64,000 bases of DNA, from the NCBI RefSeq assembly GCF_902497785.1, contig NZ_CABVHK010000019.1:89088-153087 (forward strand), written 5' to 3'. The notes under the pieces were generated by a model, which did not search any database, was not told the DNA's origin, and worked only from the letters and a program-made list of their open reading frames with translations. Below are positions 1 to 8,706 of the stretch, piece after piece. This stretch comes from Pseudomonas fluorescens (GTDB taxonomy: Bacteria > Pseudomonadota > Gammaproteobacteria > Pseudomonadales > Pseudomonadaceae). Each line of letters begins with the position of its first letter. Within the stretch, counting starts at the first letter, position 1. The position numbers and the translations under genes are program-made.

Positions 1-468
1 TTCGAGCGGTTTCTGGACGCGGTCAATCATCACCCCCGCGCCGCGATTCTGTATGACCCCAGCCATTTGCTCCTGCAACAGATGGACTACCTGGGCTTCA
101 TCGACCGCTACCACGCGCGCATTCGCATGTTCCACGTCAAGGACGCCGAGTTCCGGCCGGATGCGCGCTCAGGCGTCTACGGCGGTTATCAGGGCTGGGT
201 TGAGCGGCCGGGGCGTTTCCGTTCGCTGGGTGACGGCCAGATCGACTTCAAATCAATCTTCAGCAAATTGACCCAGTACGACTTCAACGGCTGGGCCGTG
301 CTCGAGTGGGAATGTTGCCTGAAGGACTCCGCCCAGGGCGCCGCCGAAGGGGCGGCGTTCATCGAGCAGCACATGATCACGAAGACGCAGAAGGCCTTCG
401 ACGACTTCGCCAGCGTGCAGGCGGACGCCGCTTTCAATCGACGCTTGCTGGGGTTGCCCGACGCCTGA
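1..468 (+). CDS. Sugar phosphate isomerase/epimerase family protein (3' part)
   Basis: Only the last 155 codons are present; the frame is open from the first base. The fragment matches the C-terminal half of xylose-isomerase-like TIM-barrel proteins: a YDPSHL strand, an HVKDAEF strand whose His usually binds the metal, and an EWEC strand near the end whose Glu is the usual last metal ligand. Such enzymes interconvert or epimerise sugars and inositol derivatives in the cytoplasm. The gene is followed 52 bases later by a sugar/nucleoside-type MFS permease on the same strand, which suggests a sugar or polyol uptake and catabolism operon that begins outside the window. The exact substrate cannot be read from the fragment. 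Confidence 0.85.
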   Translation, partial: FERFLDAVNHHPRAAILYDPSHLLLQQMDYLGFIDRYHARIRMFHVKDAEFRPDARSGVYGGYQGWVERPGRFRSLGDGQIDFKSIFSKLTQYDFNGWAVLEWECCLKDSAQGAAEGAAFIEQHMITKTQKAFDDFASVQADAAFNRRLLGLPDA

Positions 469-520
469 TCACGACCTTGCTCTGCGCTCCCACCACAACA
501 ACAAAAAACCGGTGACTGTT

Positions 521-1750
521 ATGACCCTGATGACCGCGCGCTTGAGCGCCATGATGTTCCTGCAATTTTTTATCTGGGGCGGCTGGTTCGTCACCCTCGG
601 TACTTTCCTCGCCAGTAACCTGGGGGCCAGCGGCGGCCAGATCGGCATGGCGTTCTCGACCCAGTCCTGGGGCGCGATCATCGCGCCGTTTGTGATCGGC
701 TTGATCGCCGACCGTTTCTTCAATGCCGAACGCATCCTCGCGGTGCTGCACCTGGTGGGCGCGGTGCTGCTGTACCAGCTTTATCGAGCGCCGGACTTCA
801 GCACGTTTTACCCGTTCGTGCTGGCCTACATGATGATCTACATGCCGACCCTGGCCCTGGTGAATTCGGTCGCGTTCCGCCAGATGAGCGACCCCGCGCT
901 GGAGTTTTCGCGGATCCGCGTGTGGGGCACCATCGGCTGGATCGTCGCCGGCGTGGTGATCAGCTTTGTCTTTGCCTGGGATTCCCAAGCCATGATTTCG
1001 TCCGGCGGGCTGCGCAATACGTTCCTGATGTCGGCGATTGCCTCTCTACTGCTTGGGCTCTACAGCTTCAGCCTGCCGCGCACCGCGCCATTGAAGCCGG
1101 AGGCGGGCCAGGGCGGTCTCAAGCAAATGCTCGGGCTGGATGCCCTGGGCTTGCTGAAAGACCGCAGTTACCTGGTGTTCTTCATCGCCTCGATTCTGAT
1201 CTGCATTCCCTTGGCGTTTTACTACCAGAATGCCAATCCGTTTCTGGCAGAGATCGGCGTGACCAATCCCACCGCGAAAATGGCCATCGGACAGGTCTCC
1301 GAGGTGCTGTTCATGCTGCTTCTGCCGCTGTTCATTCACCGCTTCGGCATCAAGCTTGCGCTGTTGGTGGGGATGCTGGCGTGGGCCTTGCGCTACCTGT
1401 TGTTTGCTTACGGCAACAATGGCGACCTGGCGTTCATGCTGTTCACCGGCATCGCCCTGCACGGCATCTGCTACGACTTCTTCTTCGTCTCCGGGCAGAT
1501 CTACACCGACGCCAAAGCGCCGGAACGCTTTCGAAGCTCCGCGCAGGGGCTGATCACGCTGGCGACCTACGGGTTGGGCATGCTGATCGGATTCTGGGTG
1601 GCAGGGCAGGTGACTGACCACTTTGCGCTGGGCAATCTGCATGACTGGAAGAGCATCTGGCTGTTTCCGGCCGGGTTCGCGTTGGCGATATTTTTCTGTT
1701 TCGGGCTGACGTTCAAAGGGCGGCGCGAGGCAGTCGTGCTCAGGCCGTAG
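521..1750 (+). CDS. MFS permease, nucleoside:H+ symporter (NupG/XapB) type
   Basis: A 409-residue, strongly hydrophobic protein with about 12 predicted membrane segments. The N-terminus (LQFFIWGGWFVTLGTFL), the GLIADRFF loop after the second segment and the RIRVWGTIGWI stretch after the fourth are typical of the NupG/XapB-like symporter group, which in soil bacteria is often linked to sugar catabolism genes. An in-frame GTG lies at 512, but ATG 521 gives the expected MTLMTARL start; neither has a clear ribosome-binding site. It lies just after the sugar isomerase tail and is probably co-transcribed with it, so it likely imports the substrate of that pathway. The substrate is inferred from context only. 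Confidence 0.85.
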   Translation: MTLMTARLSAMMFLQFFIWGGWFVTLGTFLASNLGASGGQIGMAFSTQSWGAIIAPFVIGLIADRFFNAERILAVLHLVGAVLLYQLYRAPDFSTFYPFVLAYMMIYMPTLALVNSVAFRQMSDPALEFSRIRVWGTIGWIVAGVVISFVFAWDSQAMISSGGLRNTFLMSAIASLLLGLYSFSLPRTAPLKPEAGQGGLKQMLGLDALGLLKDRSYLVFFIASILICIPLAFYYQNANPFLAEIGVTNPTAKMAIGQVSEVLFMLLLPLFIHRFGIKLALLVGMLAWALRYLLFAYGNNGDLAFMLFTGIALHGICYDFFFVSGQIYTDAKAPERFRSSAQGLITLATYGLGMLIGFWVAGQVTDHFALGNLHDWKSIWLFPAGFALAIFFCFGLTFKGRREAVVLRP

Positions 1751-1955
1751 CGGTAAAATTGACGTCATAAAATAGAGGGGCGGCGCGGCCCGTATGGCCC
1801 TTGCAATGTGCCGTCCTTGTATCTTTAATTGTGACAGGATGTGAACGTATCACCCCGTTAACAGGTCTTGAACATCAAGGTCTGAGTACGCTGCTTGAAG
1901 AACTGCATGGATCTTTTCTGCTTTACCCATGGAACATTCAAAGGATGATCAACAC

Positions 1956-3110
1956 ATGAAACAGCACTTGGCGGCGTTTGCCCGAAAACACCTGTCGCCT
2001 TCCATGCGCTATGAGATGCGGCACGCTGCGGACTGGTCGCGAGATGTCCTTGGGCGCGCGTGTTTCTGGCGCTGGGAAATTGCCCGGTTCAAATTACAGA
2101 GCGAGAGTGCTTACGAGTTTCTGTATATCGGCAGGAAAAACCAGCGGGAGATGGCCAAGCTGCTGATCGGCGGAAAGGCCGCGGCGTATTCCCCGCCGGC
2201 CGATGGCGATCCGGCACCTGCCGCCTCGGATCAAGTGGTCGTGGTCAGTGAAATGCCGAGTTCGGGGGCGTTGTCGGTGCCCTTGTACCTGAGTGCCGTG
2301 GTACCGCTGGGCCGACCCCTCGAGGAAATCACCAGCAAATACGATAGTGAGTTGCGTCGAAGCATTCGCAAGAACCGACCGCGCTACCGCATGGTCCAGA
2401 CCGTGCTCGACGAGGAGATTGAAAAGGCCGACAGGGAATTGCTTCGACCCTATGCCGCGGCCAGGCAAGGTATCCATGTGGCGCAATTTGCCACGCAGGA
2501 AGTGTTCAGGATCGCCAAGACGGCTGGCCGGCTCGACCTGATCATGCTCGAGGACGAAGTGGTTGCCTGCCACCTCGGCTGCGTGATCACCCGGGGCGGC
2601 AAGCGTTACTGGAGCACGTTGCGTTTCGGCTATACCGAGGCGGTTTTTTCCGACGCCAAAAAGCTTCGCGAGGTGAACTCGATCACCACGTTCATGGCGC
2701 TGGAATGGGCCCTGGAAAATGGCTTCGACTATTACGACATCGGTCTTTGCGTGGCCCGTCCGGATGACGGACTGCTGAAATGGAAAAGAAGACGCGGCGG
2801 TGATGTTGATTCCCTGAACAACCACGCGTTCATGTTTGTCCGGTTGCCCAAAGCCGGCACGGCCAAATTTCTCTGGGACACGCCGCTGTTTGCTGTCGAA
2901 GGCAAGGAATTGACCCTGCACCTTGGCTTGCCGGACGGACCCAGCGATGAGGAAGTCGCCAGTCGCTACCATGAAATGGTCTTTGGCGGACTGCACAAAA
3001 TTTATCTGTACTGCGCCGAGCGTTCCGGCGAACAGTTCCTCGACACCTTGCGCAGTCGCTACGCCAGTTTGCAGACCCCACCCATCATGCAAAGGATTGC
3101 TTCCAGCTGA
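1956..3110 (+). CDS. GNAT/FemAB-like N-acyltransferase
   Basis: A 384-residue soluble protein. The middle (about residues 120-300) has the feel of a BioF2/FemAB-like acetyltransferase domain: a basic RRSIRKNRPRYR stretch, then VACHLGCVITRGGKRYWS and a DYYDIGLCVARPDDGLLKWKRR strand-loop near the end. ATG 1956 is chosen because AAAGGA lies about 10 bases upstream; an earlier in-frame ATG at 1929 has no such site. It precedes a GT61 glycosyltransferase gene on the same strand, separated by a REP pair, which suggests a shared role in decorating a surface glycan. Specific acceptor and acyl donor are unknown. Confidence 0.6.
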   Translation: MKQHLAAFARKHLSPSMRYEMRHAADWSRDVLGRACFWRWEIARFKLQSESAYEFLYIGRKNQREMAKLLIGGKAAAYSPPADGDPAPAASDQVVVVSEMPSSGALSVPLYLSAVVPLGRPLEEITSKYDSELRRSIRKNRPRYRMVQTVLDEEIEKADRELLRPYAAARQGIHVAQFATQEVFRIAKTAGRLDLIMLEDEVVACHLGCVITRGGKRYWSTLRFGYTEAVFSDAKKLREVNSITTFMALEWALENGFDYYDIGLCVARPDDGLLKWKRRRGGDVDSLNNHAFMFVRLPKAGTAKFLWDTPLFAVEGKELTLHLGLPDGPSDEEVASRYHEMVFGGLHKIYLYCAERSGEQFLDTLRSRYASLQTPPIMQRIASS

Positions 3111-3148
3111 GCCGGTTTCAGGACTTTGGTAAGCACGAGCTGGTTTTT

Positions 3149-3262
3149 TGTAGGAGCTAGCTTGCTCCGGGCGGCGTTCCGACGATGGACTCAGGACGGC
3201 GTTTTTTTTCGGGAGAAACGCGTCATCGTTAACGCTTATCGCGAGCAAGCTCGCTCCTACAG
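3149..3262. repeat. REP element pair (inverted)
   Basis: Two REP-type palindromes in opposite orientation: TGTAGGAGCTAGCTTGCTCC at 3149 and its diverged reverse partner ending at 3262 (GCGAGCAAGCTCGCTCCTAC). About 65 bases separate them. The first copy has lost part of its arm. This is the standard Pseudomonas intergenic REP arrangement and fills most of the gap between the acyltransferase and the glycosyltransferase. Confidence 0.9.
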
Positions 3263-3295
3263 AAAGTTGAGCCTGTCCCGCAGAGAGGAGTTTTC

Positions 3296-4411
3296 ATGGA
3301 AAGCGATGTCTCGCAACTCAGCAGGTCCACCGCTGGCAATCGAAAGAAATGGACCCTTGCCGCCTACCGGTTCATGGCGCGAAAAAGGCTGCAGCGCCGC
3401 GCGGAGATCAGTCTCAAAAGCCTGGCGGTGAAGAGCTGGGATATCGCGCCGGGCGGGGTGTTCCATTCGCCGCCGGCTATCTGCCTGCCGGGACAATTGG
3501 AGCGCGTGACCGGGTGGGAGGCGAAGCGCTTTTATCCTTTCGAGCACCCGGCCCGCACCATGGAAGGCCTGGGTGATGTGGTCCAAGGCCCGACTCGCGG
3601 CTATTTGATCAAGGATGTGTGGCTGATCGATGGCGCGCTGTACAAGGACACTGCAAGTCTGTGGTTGTCGCTCAAACCGAGTACGTTTCCGCGCATTCAG
3701 GTCGACACCGAGATCGACCGCGCCGCGGTCTACTGCACGCAAAACGGCAATACCTGGTTCGGCACCTGGCTGATGGAAGACTGCCCGACGTATGCCTTGG
3801 CCTGCGATGAAGGCGTCCCGGTCACCACCGCGCCCTCCGCCAGGTTCCCCATCTTCACCCAGGCCCCTGCCTACGAAGACTGGTTCGGCATGCAGCCGAC
3901 TCGCTTGAATGCTGCGTTTTTCCGCGAGCTGGTGCTGTTCGATGATATGAGTAACAACCAGAGCAAGCATCTGCGCTACCGCGCCATGGGTGAAAAGTTG
4001 CTGTCGCACGTGAACCATGAGAGCCACCCTGGGGTTTTCATTCTGCGTGGTGGCGACGGTGACCTGCGCTTTTTGCGCAACGAACTCGAGGTCGCCGAGC
4101 ACCTGCGCAAGACCCGGGGCTTTCGCATCCTCAATCCGTTGAAAACCGATGTCCCGACCATCGTCGCGACGTGCGCTGGGGCGCGGACGGTCATCGGGGT
4201 CGAAGGCAGCCAGCTCGTGCATGGCGTCAACATTCTGCAAACGGGCGGGTCTTTGCTGACACTGCAGCCGCCGAACCGCTTCGTCAGCTACTACAAATTC
4301 CTGACCGACCGCGACCGGCAGAATTTCGGCTTCGTGGTCGGGACACCTGAGGGCGACGGCTTCAAGATCGATATTCAGGAAGTGGAACGTACGCTGGACT
4401 TGCTGCCGTAA
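3296..4411 (+). CDS. Glycosyltransferase family 61 (DUF563) protein
   Basis: A 371-residue protein with an excellent ribosome-binding site (GAGGAG) eight bases before ATG 3296. The C-terminal half has the GT61 pattern: the conserved FILRGGDGDLRFLRN strand, the ILNPL segment, then GVEGSQLVHGVNILQTGG, equivalent to the GxHGAxLxN nucleotide-sugar loop of the family, followed by a hydrophobic strand. GT61 enzymes transfer sugars such as xylose or hexoses onto glycans. No signal peptide or membrane segment is obvious, so it should act in the cytoplasm. Together with the preceding acyltransferase it may modify a capsule or lipopolysaccharide. The region immediately downstream contains a terminator-like hairpin. 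Confidence 0.8.
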   Translation: MESDVSQLSRSTAGNRKKWTLAAYRFMARKRLQRRAEISLKSLAVKSWDIAPGGVFHSPPAICLPGQLERVTGWEAKRFYPFEHPARTMEGLGDVVQGPTRGYLIKDVWLIDGALYKDTASLWLSLKPSTFPRIQVDTEIDRAAVYCTQNGNTWFGTWLMEDCPTYALACDEGVPVTTAPSARFPIFTQAPAYEDWFGMQPTRLNAAFFRELVLFDDMSNNQSKHLRYRAMGEKLLSHVNHESHPGVFILRGGDGDLRFLRNELEVAEHLRKTRGFRILNPLKTDVPTIVATCAGARTVIGVEGSQLVHGVNILQTGGSLLTLQPPNRFVSYYKFLTDRDRQNFGFVVGTPEGDGFKIDIQEVERTLDLLP

Positions 4412-4429
4412 TAACAGGGCGACCAACAA

Positions 4430-4469
4430 CAAAATTTCGCCATCACTGCACGTACATGGCGAGATTTTG
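4430..4469 (+). terminator. Terminator-like hairpin after the GT61 gene
   Basis: Arms CAAAATTTCGCCAT (4430-4443) and ATGGCGAGATTTTG (4456-4469) pair over 14 positions with one mismatch around a 12-base loop. The A-rich 5' flank and TTTTG 3' end fit an intrinsic terminator for the glycosyltransferase transcript. Confidence 0.6.
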
Positions 4470-4512
4470 ATACTACACGTCGAGTTGGCGGGAGCGACGC
4501 AACCCTGACGGC

Positions 4513-4549
4513 GATTATTGTTTTCCCACTAACGCGGGAAACAATAATC
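4513..4549 (+). promoter_or_regulatory. Long inverted repeat abutting the start codon of the amidohydrolase
   Basis: GATTATTGTTTTCCC (4513-4527) and GGGAAACAATAATC (4536-4549) are reverse complements apart from one extra T, with an 8-base loop. The second arm ends at the base directly before ATG 4550, so in mRNA the translation start region, including the only GGGA ribosome-binding candidate, would be inside a stem. It could equally be the DNA operator of a dimeric regulator. Which of the two cannot be decided from sequence. Confidence 0.7.
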
Positions 4550-5443
4550 ATGCTGCCGACGACCAGAAGAATTGATAGTCACGTACACTTTTATACGTCG
4601 CAGGATCTGCGTCGGGTCGCTGGCTCGTTGCCTTATACGTTGCCTGAGCCGCATCCGCTCACCGCTTATCTGGATGAACTTATTACTGCCGGGATCACAC
4701 CCGAAGTTATAAATAATGTGCATCTAAGTATCCTGCCCGATTCAGAAAACGTGTTTGCTTCGTTCGAAGAACTCAAACAACTCCAGGCGACAAACCCTCA
4801 GCGTTATGGCGACATTAAACTGGTAGGGACGATCAAGGCGGACCCTGTTTACGCCACTCGGGCACGTCTTGCACACCCGCAGGTTATCGGTGCCCGAATC
4901 GTGCTACACGATGCCAGGCCGGAAACGGTGTCGGCCACGCGCTTCAGCGATGAGCAATGGTCGGCGTTTTATGCACGACTGCTTCCGCACCAGCACCTGC
5001 ACCTCTACGCCAAAGAAGCTGAGACCAATCTGCGCGTGCTGCGCCACATCCCGGACGATATCCGCGTGATCATCGATCATCTCGGCAGCTGCCACAGCGA
5101 GCGCGGCAGCACCGAGCCGGCTTACCTGGCGCTCCTGCTGGAAGCCGGAAGGCGCGGCAACGTGTGGTTCAAGGGTCCGGGCTATCGCACTTCTGTCTCT
5201 GCCGAGGAAACCGCGCGTTTCGTGACGCAAATCATCGGCGCCGTCGGCGCAGACAAAGTGTTGCTGGAAGCCACCGACGCCCCGCATGTCGGAACTGACA
5301 ACAACGGTCAGTCTTATGCCGAGCTGTTTGATTTAAACAAAGCTTTCACTTTTGTTGATGCCGTAGCACAGCAAGTTTCCAGACAAACCCGAATTCCTGT
5401 TGGCCAACTTCTTCGTGGAGCTTCTGGCCAGTTGGCAGGTTGA
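4550..5443 (+). CDS. Amidohydrolase family (TIM-barrel) metal-dependent hydrolase
   Basis: A 297-residue cytoplasmic protein of the amidohydrolase-2 type. The metal-binding HxH occurs at residues 11-13 (DSHVHF), a conserved VIIDHLG strand supplies the central His, and LEATDAPHVG near the C-terminus supplies the catalytic Asp and a nearby His. Family members hydrolyse lactones or amides or decarboxylate aromatic acids. The 3' neighbour, 36 bases on, is an alpha/beta-hydrolase-fold gene, and the two probably form an operon; the GlxA regulator behind them may control it. The start directly follows a long inverted repeat, which is unusual. Substrate unknown. Confidence 0.75.
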   Translation: MLPTTRRIDSHVHFYTSQDLRRVAGSLPYTLPEPHPLTAYLDELITAGITPEVINNVHLSILPDSENVFASFEELKQLQATNPQRYGDIKLVGTIKADPVYATRARLAHPQVIGARIVLHDARPETVSATRFSDEQWSAFYARLLPHQHLHLYAKEAETNLRVLRHIPDDIRVIIDHLGSCHSERGSTEPAYLALLLEAGRRGNVWFKGPGYRTSVSAEETARFVTQIIGAVGADKVLLEATDAPHVGTDNNGQSYAELFDLNKAFTFVDAVAQQVSRQTRIPVGQLLRGASGQLAG

Positions 5444-5479
5444 TTCACGCCCACGCTCTACACTTCGAGAACTCTAGCG

Positions 5480-6454
5480 ATGACAGTCATTACTACAAAA
5501 GAAATAAACTTTGCCGTTAAGTACGGGGACGAAACGCTGAACCTCAGAGGAACAGTGTTTGAACCTCAAGAACTCGACGCGGCTGCCCGCAAACTGCCAC
5601 CGGTGGTGTTCAACTCCGGCTTCACCGGTGGCGTGACGATGTACGGTCAGCTGTTCGGTCGCGCCCTGGCAGCCCGGGGTTATCGAGTGATGACCTACGA
5701 CGTGGCCGGCTTTTTCTCCAACAAGGAAATTCGCAACACGCTCAAGGCCGGTGATCAGGTCATCACCCATGTGATCCTCGAAGACCAGAAAGATGAAGTC
5801 CTCGGCGCGGTGCAATGGGCACGCGACAATTTCGGCGAGATGCCGGTCGTAGCGTCCTGGGCGATGGGCTCGGTGGCCAGCCTCGGGGCAGTGGCTGAAC
5901 TGGCCGCGGCGGGCGGCGAGCAGATCCGTTTCTGGGTGCCGATGAGCTACACCAACATCCGCAACCTGCAAGCCCTGCGTGCCGACAAAGCAGCGGCTGA
6001 CGCGGCGATTCTCGAACTCCCGGACGACGCGGCGATCCCGCCGTTCGACACCGGCACCGCCGCGACCGGCCTCGGCTATTACCCACTGGATCCTGAGACC
6101 CAGGCCTACGTGGATCAGCAGTTGGGCGGCTACACCGAAGCGGGCGGCGCTGACCGTTGGCCGGGCTGCACTCACGTGTCGGCGAAGTCTTACAAATCCT
6201 ATGTCGCGTATGATCCGGAGCAGTCCATCGAAGGTGCAAAAGGCTTCCCGCCGGCACTGATTATCCATGGCGCCGACAACACCCTGCACATGCCGTCCGA
6301 GTCAGTGCGTCTGCACCGCCACTACCCGGGCGATGCCGGCCCGAGCGCGCTGATCATTGCGCACATGCAGCACGGCCAGCAGAACCAGGTCGACAGCCCG
6401 GTGTTTACCTCGATGATCCAGAGCATCGACGAGGCCATCCGCGCACGCGGCTGA
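5480..6454 (+). CDS. Alpha/beta-hydrolase fold protein lacking the serine nucleophile
   Basis: A 324-residue protein with the alpha/beta-hydrolase layout: an oxyanion-type strand (VVFNSGFTGG, residues 42-51), the GYRVMTYDVAGF strand, a nucleophile elbow, then an ALIIHGADNTLHMP strand with the usual acid Asp and a late His in HMQHGQQNQ. At the elbow the sequence is SWAMGS (residues 126-131, codons tcc tgg gcg atg ggc tcg), so the position normally held by the catalytic Ser of GxSxG is Ala128. The protein may therefore bind rather than cleave its ligand, or use other chemistry. It follows the amidohydrolase by 36 bases. A perfect hairpin lies just after the stop codon. Confidence 0.75.
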   Translation: MTVITTKEINFAVKYGDETLNLRGTVFEPQELDAAARKLPPVVFNSGFTGGVTMYGQLFGRALAARGYRVMTYDVAGFFSNKEIRNTLKAGDQVITHVILEDQKDEVLGAVQWARDNFGEMPVVASWAMGSVASLGAVAELAAAGGEQIRFWVPMSYTNIRNLQALRADKAAADAAILELPDDAAIPPFDTGTAATGLGYYPLDPETQAYVDQQLGGYTEAGGADRWPGCTHVSAKSYKSYVAYDPEQSIEGAKGFPPALIIHGADNTLHMPSESVRLHRHYPGDAGPSALIIAHMQHGQQNQVDSPVFTSMIQSIDEAIRARG

Positions 6455-6470
6455 TCCTCTTGCCCGCCCT

Positions 6471-6495
6471 GTGAGACCCCGGCGAGGGGTCTCAC
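6471..6495 (+). terminator. Perfect hairpin after the alpha/beta-hydrolase gene
   Basis: GTGAGACCCC (6471-6480) and GGGGTCTCAC (6486-6495) form a perfect 10-bp stem with a 5-base loop, 16 bases after the stop codon. There is no T run behind it, so it may terminate weakly or protect the 3' end. Confidence 0.6.
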
Positions 6496-6671
6496 AAGCG
6501 ATTCCAGAACCGCGACCGCACAGGCTGCGGTTTTGCCCATCCACGTCTCGAAGATTCTGTCTGGCTGTCTGCGTGGCCAAGCCCTAACATAGCGCGTCCA
6601 ACGCCATTCCTCCGGGCTGGCCTGAGCCGTGTTGTTCAACGGCTGGAACCACCTATGACAAGGATCTGGCG

Positions 6672-7667
6672 ATGACGAGCCCCAGTGAATCAGCGACGTC
6701 TGTGAACAATTCCACCACCAAGCGCATCGGCCTGCTGATCCTCCCGCAGTTCTCCATGATGGCGCTGGCGGGTGCCAGTGAACCGTTGCGCGCAGCGAAT
6801 CGTCTGTCCGGCAAGACGCTCTATGAATGGATTGTCCTCACGGAATCCGGCGGCCCGGTCAGTTCCAGCAGCGGCTTCGAGATCCAGACCCTGCCAATCG
6901 ATCAGGCGCCCGAAATCGATCGCGTTTTCGTCCTCGCAAGCCTCGACATCGAACATCAGAAACCACCGAAAATGCTGCGCTTTTTACAGCGTGCAGCGGC
7001 CCGGGGGAAAACCGTGGGCGCCTTGAGCACCGGTACCTTCATTCTGGCGCGTGCCGGGTTGCTGGAGGGCAAGCGCTGCACCTTGCACTGGGAATCCATC
7101 GGGCAGTTTTCCGAAGAATTTCCCAACATCGAGGTGACCAAGGAGCTCTACGTCAATCATGGCAACCGCTGGACCTGCGCGGGAGGCACCGCCGCCATTG
7201 ACCTGATGCTGGCGCAAATTGCCCTGGATTTCGGCAACCAACTGGCCGCCAGCGTTGCCGAGCAATTTCTCCATGCCAGGATCCGCGCGCCCGAAGAGCA
7301 TCAGCGGATGTCGATTCAGTGGCGGTTCGGGATCCACGATAAACGCCTGACGGCCGCCATTGCGTTCATGGAAAACAATCTGGAGAGCATTGTCGGCATC
7401 GAAGAAATCGCCGACCGCTGCAACTTGTCGCATCGCCAGTTGGAACGCTTGTGGCATCAGCACTTCGGCATGACGCCGAAAAAATTCTACCTCGAGCTGC
7501 GGCTCAATGAAGCGCGCCGGTTGCTGCGCGAAAGCACCCAGCCCATTGCATCAATCGCCTACAGCTGCGGCTTCGTTTCCGCGTCTCACCTGGGCGCTGC
7601 TTATCGTCGGGTGTGGGGATGCACGCCCGGGGAAGAGCGGCGGAAATTTGATGATGCGCATTCCTGA
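6672..7667 (+). CDS. GlxA family transcriptional regulator (DJ-1/PfpI domain + AraC HTH)
   Basis: A 331-residue protein. Residues about 15-190 form a DJ-1/PfpI-like sensor domain (IGLLILPQFSMMALAGASEPLRAAN; VGALSTGTFILARAGLLEG; a TLHWES strand), with Thr where catalytic members carry Cys, as expected for a ligand-binding rather than enzymatic domain. Residues about 225-325 form a double helix-turn-helix of AraC type (IEEIADRCNLSHRQLERLW, then SIAYSCGFVSASHLGAAYRR). In Pseudomonas such regulators often control choline, carnitine, betaine or arginine catabolism. Its position between the hydrolase pair and a quaternary-amine ABC importer fits that theme, but which operon it controls is inference. 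Confidence 0.88.
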   Translation: MTSPSESATSVNNSTTKRIGLLILPQFSMMALAGASEPLRAANRLSGKTLYEWIVLTESGGPVSSSSGFEIQTLPIDQAPEIDRVFVLASLDIEHQKPPKMLRFLQRAAARGKTVGALSTGTFILARAGLLEGKRCTLHWESIGQFSEEFPNIEVTKELYVNHGNRWTCAGGTAAIDLMLAQIALDFGNQLAASVAEQFLHARIRAPEEHQRMSIQWRFGIHDKRLTAAIAFMENNLESIVGIEEIADRCNLSHRQLERLWHQHFGMTPKKFYLELRLNEARRLLRESTQPIASIAYSCGFVSASHLGAAYRRVWGCTPGEERRKFDDAHS

Positions 7668-7671
7668 CGGT

Positions 7672-7694
7672 GATGGCCGCCACTGTCGGCCATC
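7672..7694 (+). terminator. Hairpin behind the GlxA regulator gene
   Basis: GATGGCCG (7672-7679) and CGGCCATC (7687-7694) form a perfect 8-bp stem with a 7-base loop, starting four bases after the stop codon. No T tract follows. Confidence 0.5.
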
Positions 7695-8016
7695 GGGATC
7701 CAATTTGGCGAATATACCCCCCGCGCCAAACCTCTCTGAAAAACCCCATAGCAAGCTAATGACTGGATGCGACGGCCGGTGCGCGCAGGCAACGTTCGAC
7801 GAGGCAGCTATTCTGTAGTGATCGTGCTCCCAGTCGAATCCAGACCTTTTAATGGCAACTGTCGGGCTTCGTGACGTCGATTTTTTGATAGAGATCGTCG
7901 CACTCAAAGCTCAGGCTCCGTCCTGTGGCGAGTTAAGGTTGATGACAAATCCGGCACACGCTTCCAGATGCGCACACCGGAAAAAACAACAATGACGTGA
8001 AGAAGGCATATCAACC
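7695..8016. other. Intergenic region before the ABC importer operon
   Basis: About 320 bases without a convincing gene. It must hold the promoter of the ABC importer, but I could not pick a reliable -35/-10 pair. An open frame on the other strand runs in from the GlxA gene and has no family features. The ribosome-binding site of the first permease is GAAGGCATATCAACC before ATG 8017. Confidence 0.5.
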
Positions 8017-8706
8017 ATGGAAACCTTGAGTTTCATTCTGGAAAACGGAGCGCTGATCGGCCTGCTACTCGGTCAGCACCTCCTCATCGTGGCGGTAGCG
8101 GTGGGCCTGGCGATTCTGACGGGCGTACCTGTCGGCATCGCGATCTCCCAGCACCCCAGAGCCCGCCGTTGGGTCCTGGCCTTTGCCGCTGTGCTAATGA
8201 CCATTCCCTCTGCCGCGCTGTTCGGCTTGATGATTCCGGCCCTGTCGCAGATCGGCTACGGCATCGGTGTCGTGCCGGCCGTCATTGCGCTGTTTCTCTA
8301 CTCGCAACTGCCGATCATCCGCAACACCACCACCGCGATCTCGAACATCGACCCCGCCTTGCGCGAAGCGGCGGTCGGGATGGGCATGTCGACCTGGCAG
8401 CGTCTGCGCAAGGTTGAGCTGCCGCTGGCGGTGCCGTTGATCATGGCGGGCGTGCGCATGGCGACGGTGATCAACATCGGCATCGCGGCCATCGCGGCCT
8501 ATATCGGCGCCGGTGGCCTGGGCAGTCTGATCATTCGCGGTATCGCTCAATCCGATACGCGCCAGCTGTTGGCCGGCGCGATCATCATCAGCGTCATTGC
8601 CATCGCCGCCGATTATGCGTTGTACGGGTTGCAGCGCCTGTTGACGCCCAAAGGCTTGAACAAGAACACAGTGGCCGCTGGCCGAATGAAGGAAGCTACG
8701 ACGTGA
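8017..8706 (+). CDS. ABC importer permease, glycine betaine/choline (OpuC/Osm) type
   Basis: A 229-residue inner-membrane protein with about six hydrophobic segments. The cytoplasmic EAA loop is clear (DPALREAAVGMGMSTWQRLRKVELPLAVPLIMAG, residues about 111-145), the contact site for the ATPase. The size and the PSAALFGLMIPAL segment fit the small permeases of OpuC/YehYW/OsmVWXY-type importers for quaternary amines. It is the first gene of a four-gene operon: its stop overlaps the GTG start of the ATPase gene by two bases, and a second permease and a binding protein follow. Confidence 0.92.
   Translation: METLSFILENGALIGLLLGQHLLIVAVAVGLAILTGVPVGIAISQHPRARRWVLAFAAVLMTIPSAALFGLMIPALSQIGYGIGVVPAVIALFLYSQLPIIRNTTTAISNIDPALREAAVGMGMSTWQRLRKVELPLAVPLIMAGVRMATVINIGIAAIAAYIGAGGLGSLIIRGIAQSDTRQLLAGAIIISVIAIAADYALYGLQRLLTPKGLNKNTVAAGRMKEATT

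Noticed and set aside
7551..7907. 118-codon minus-strand frame in the gap before the ABC operon
   Set aside because: It overlaps the end of the GlxA regulator gene, has no ribosome-binding site or family features, and is likely chance.
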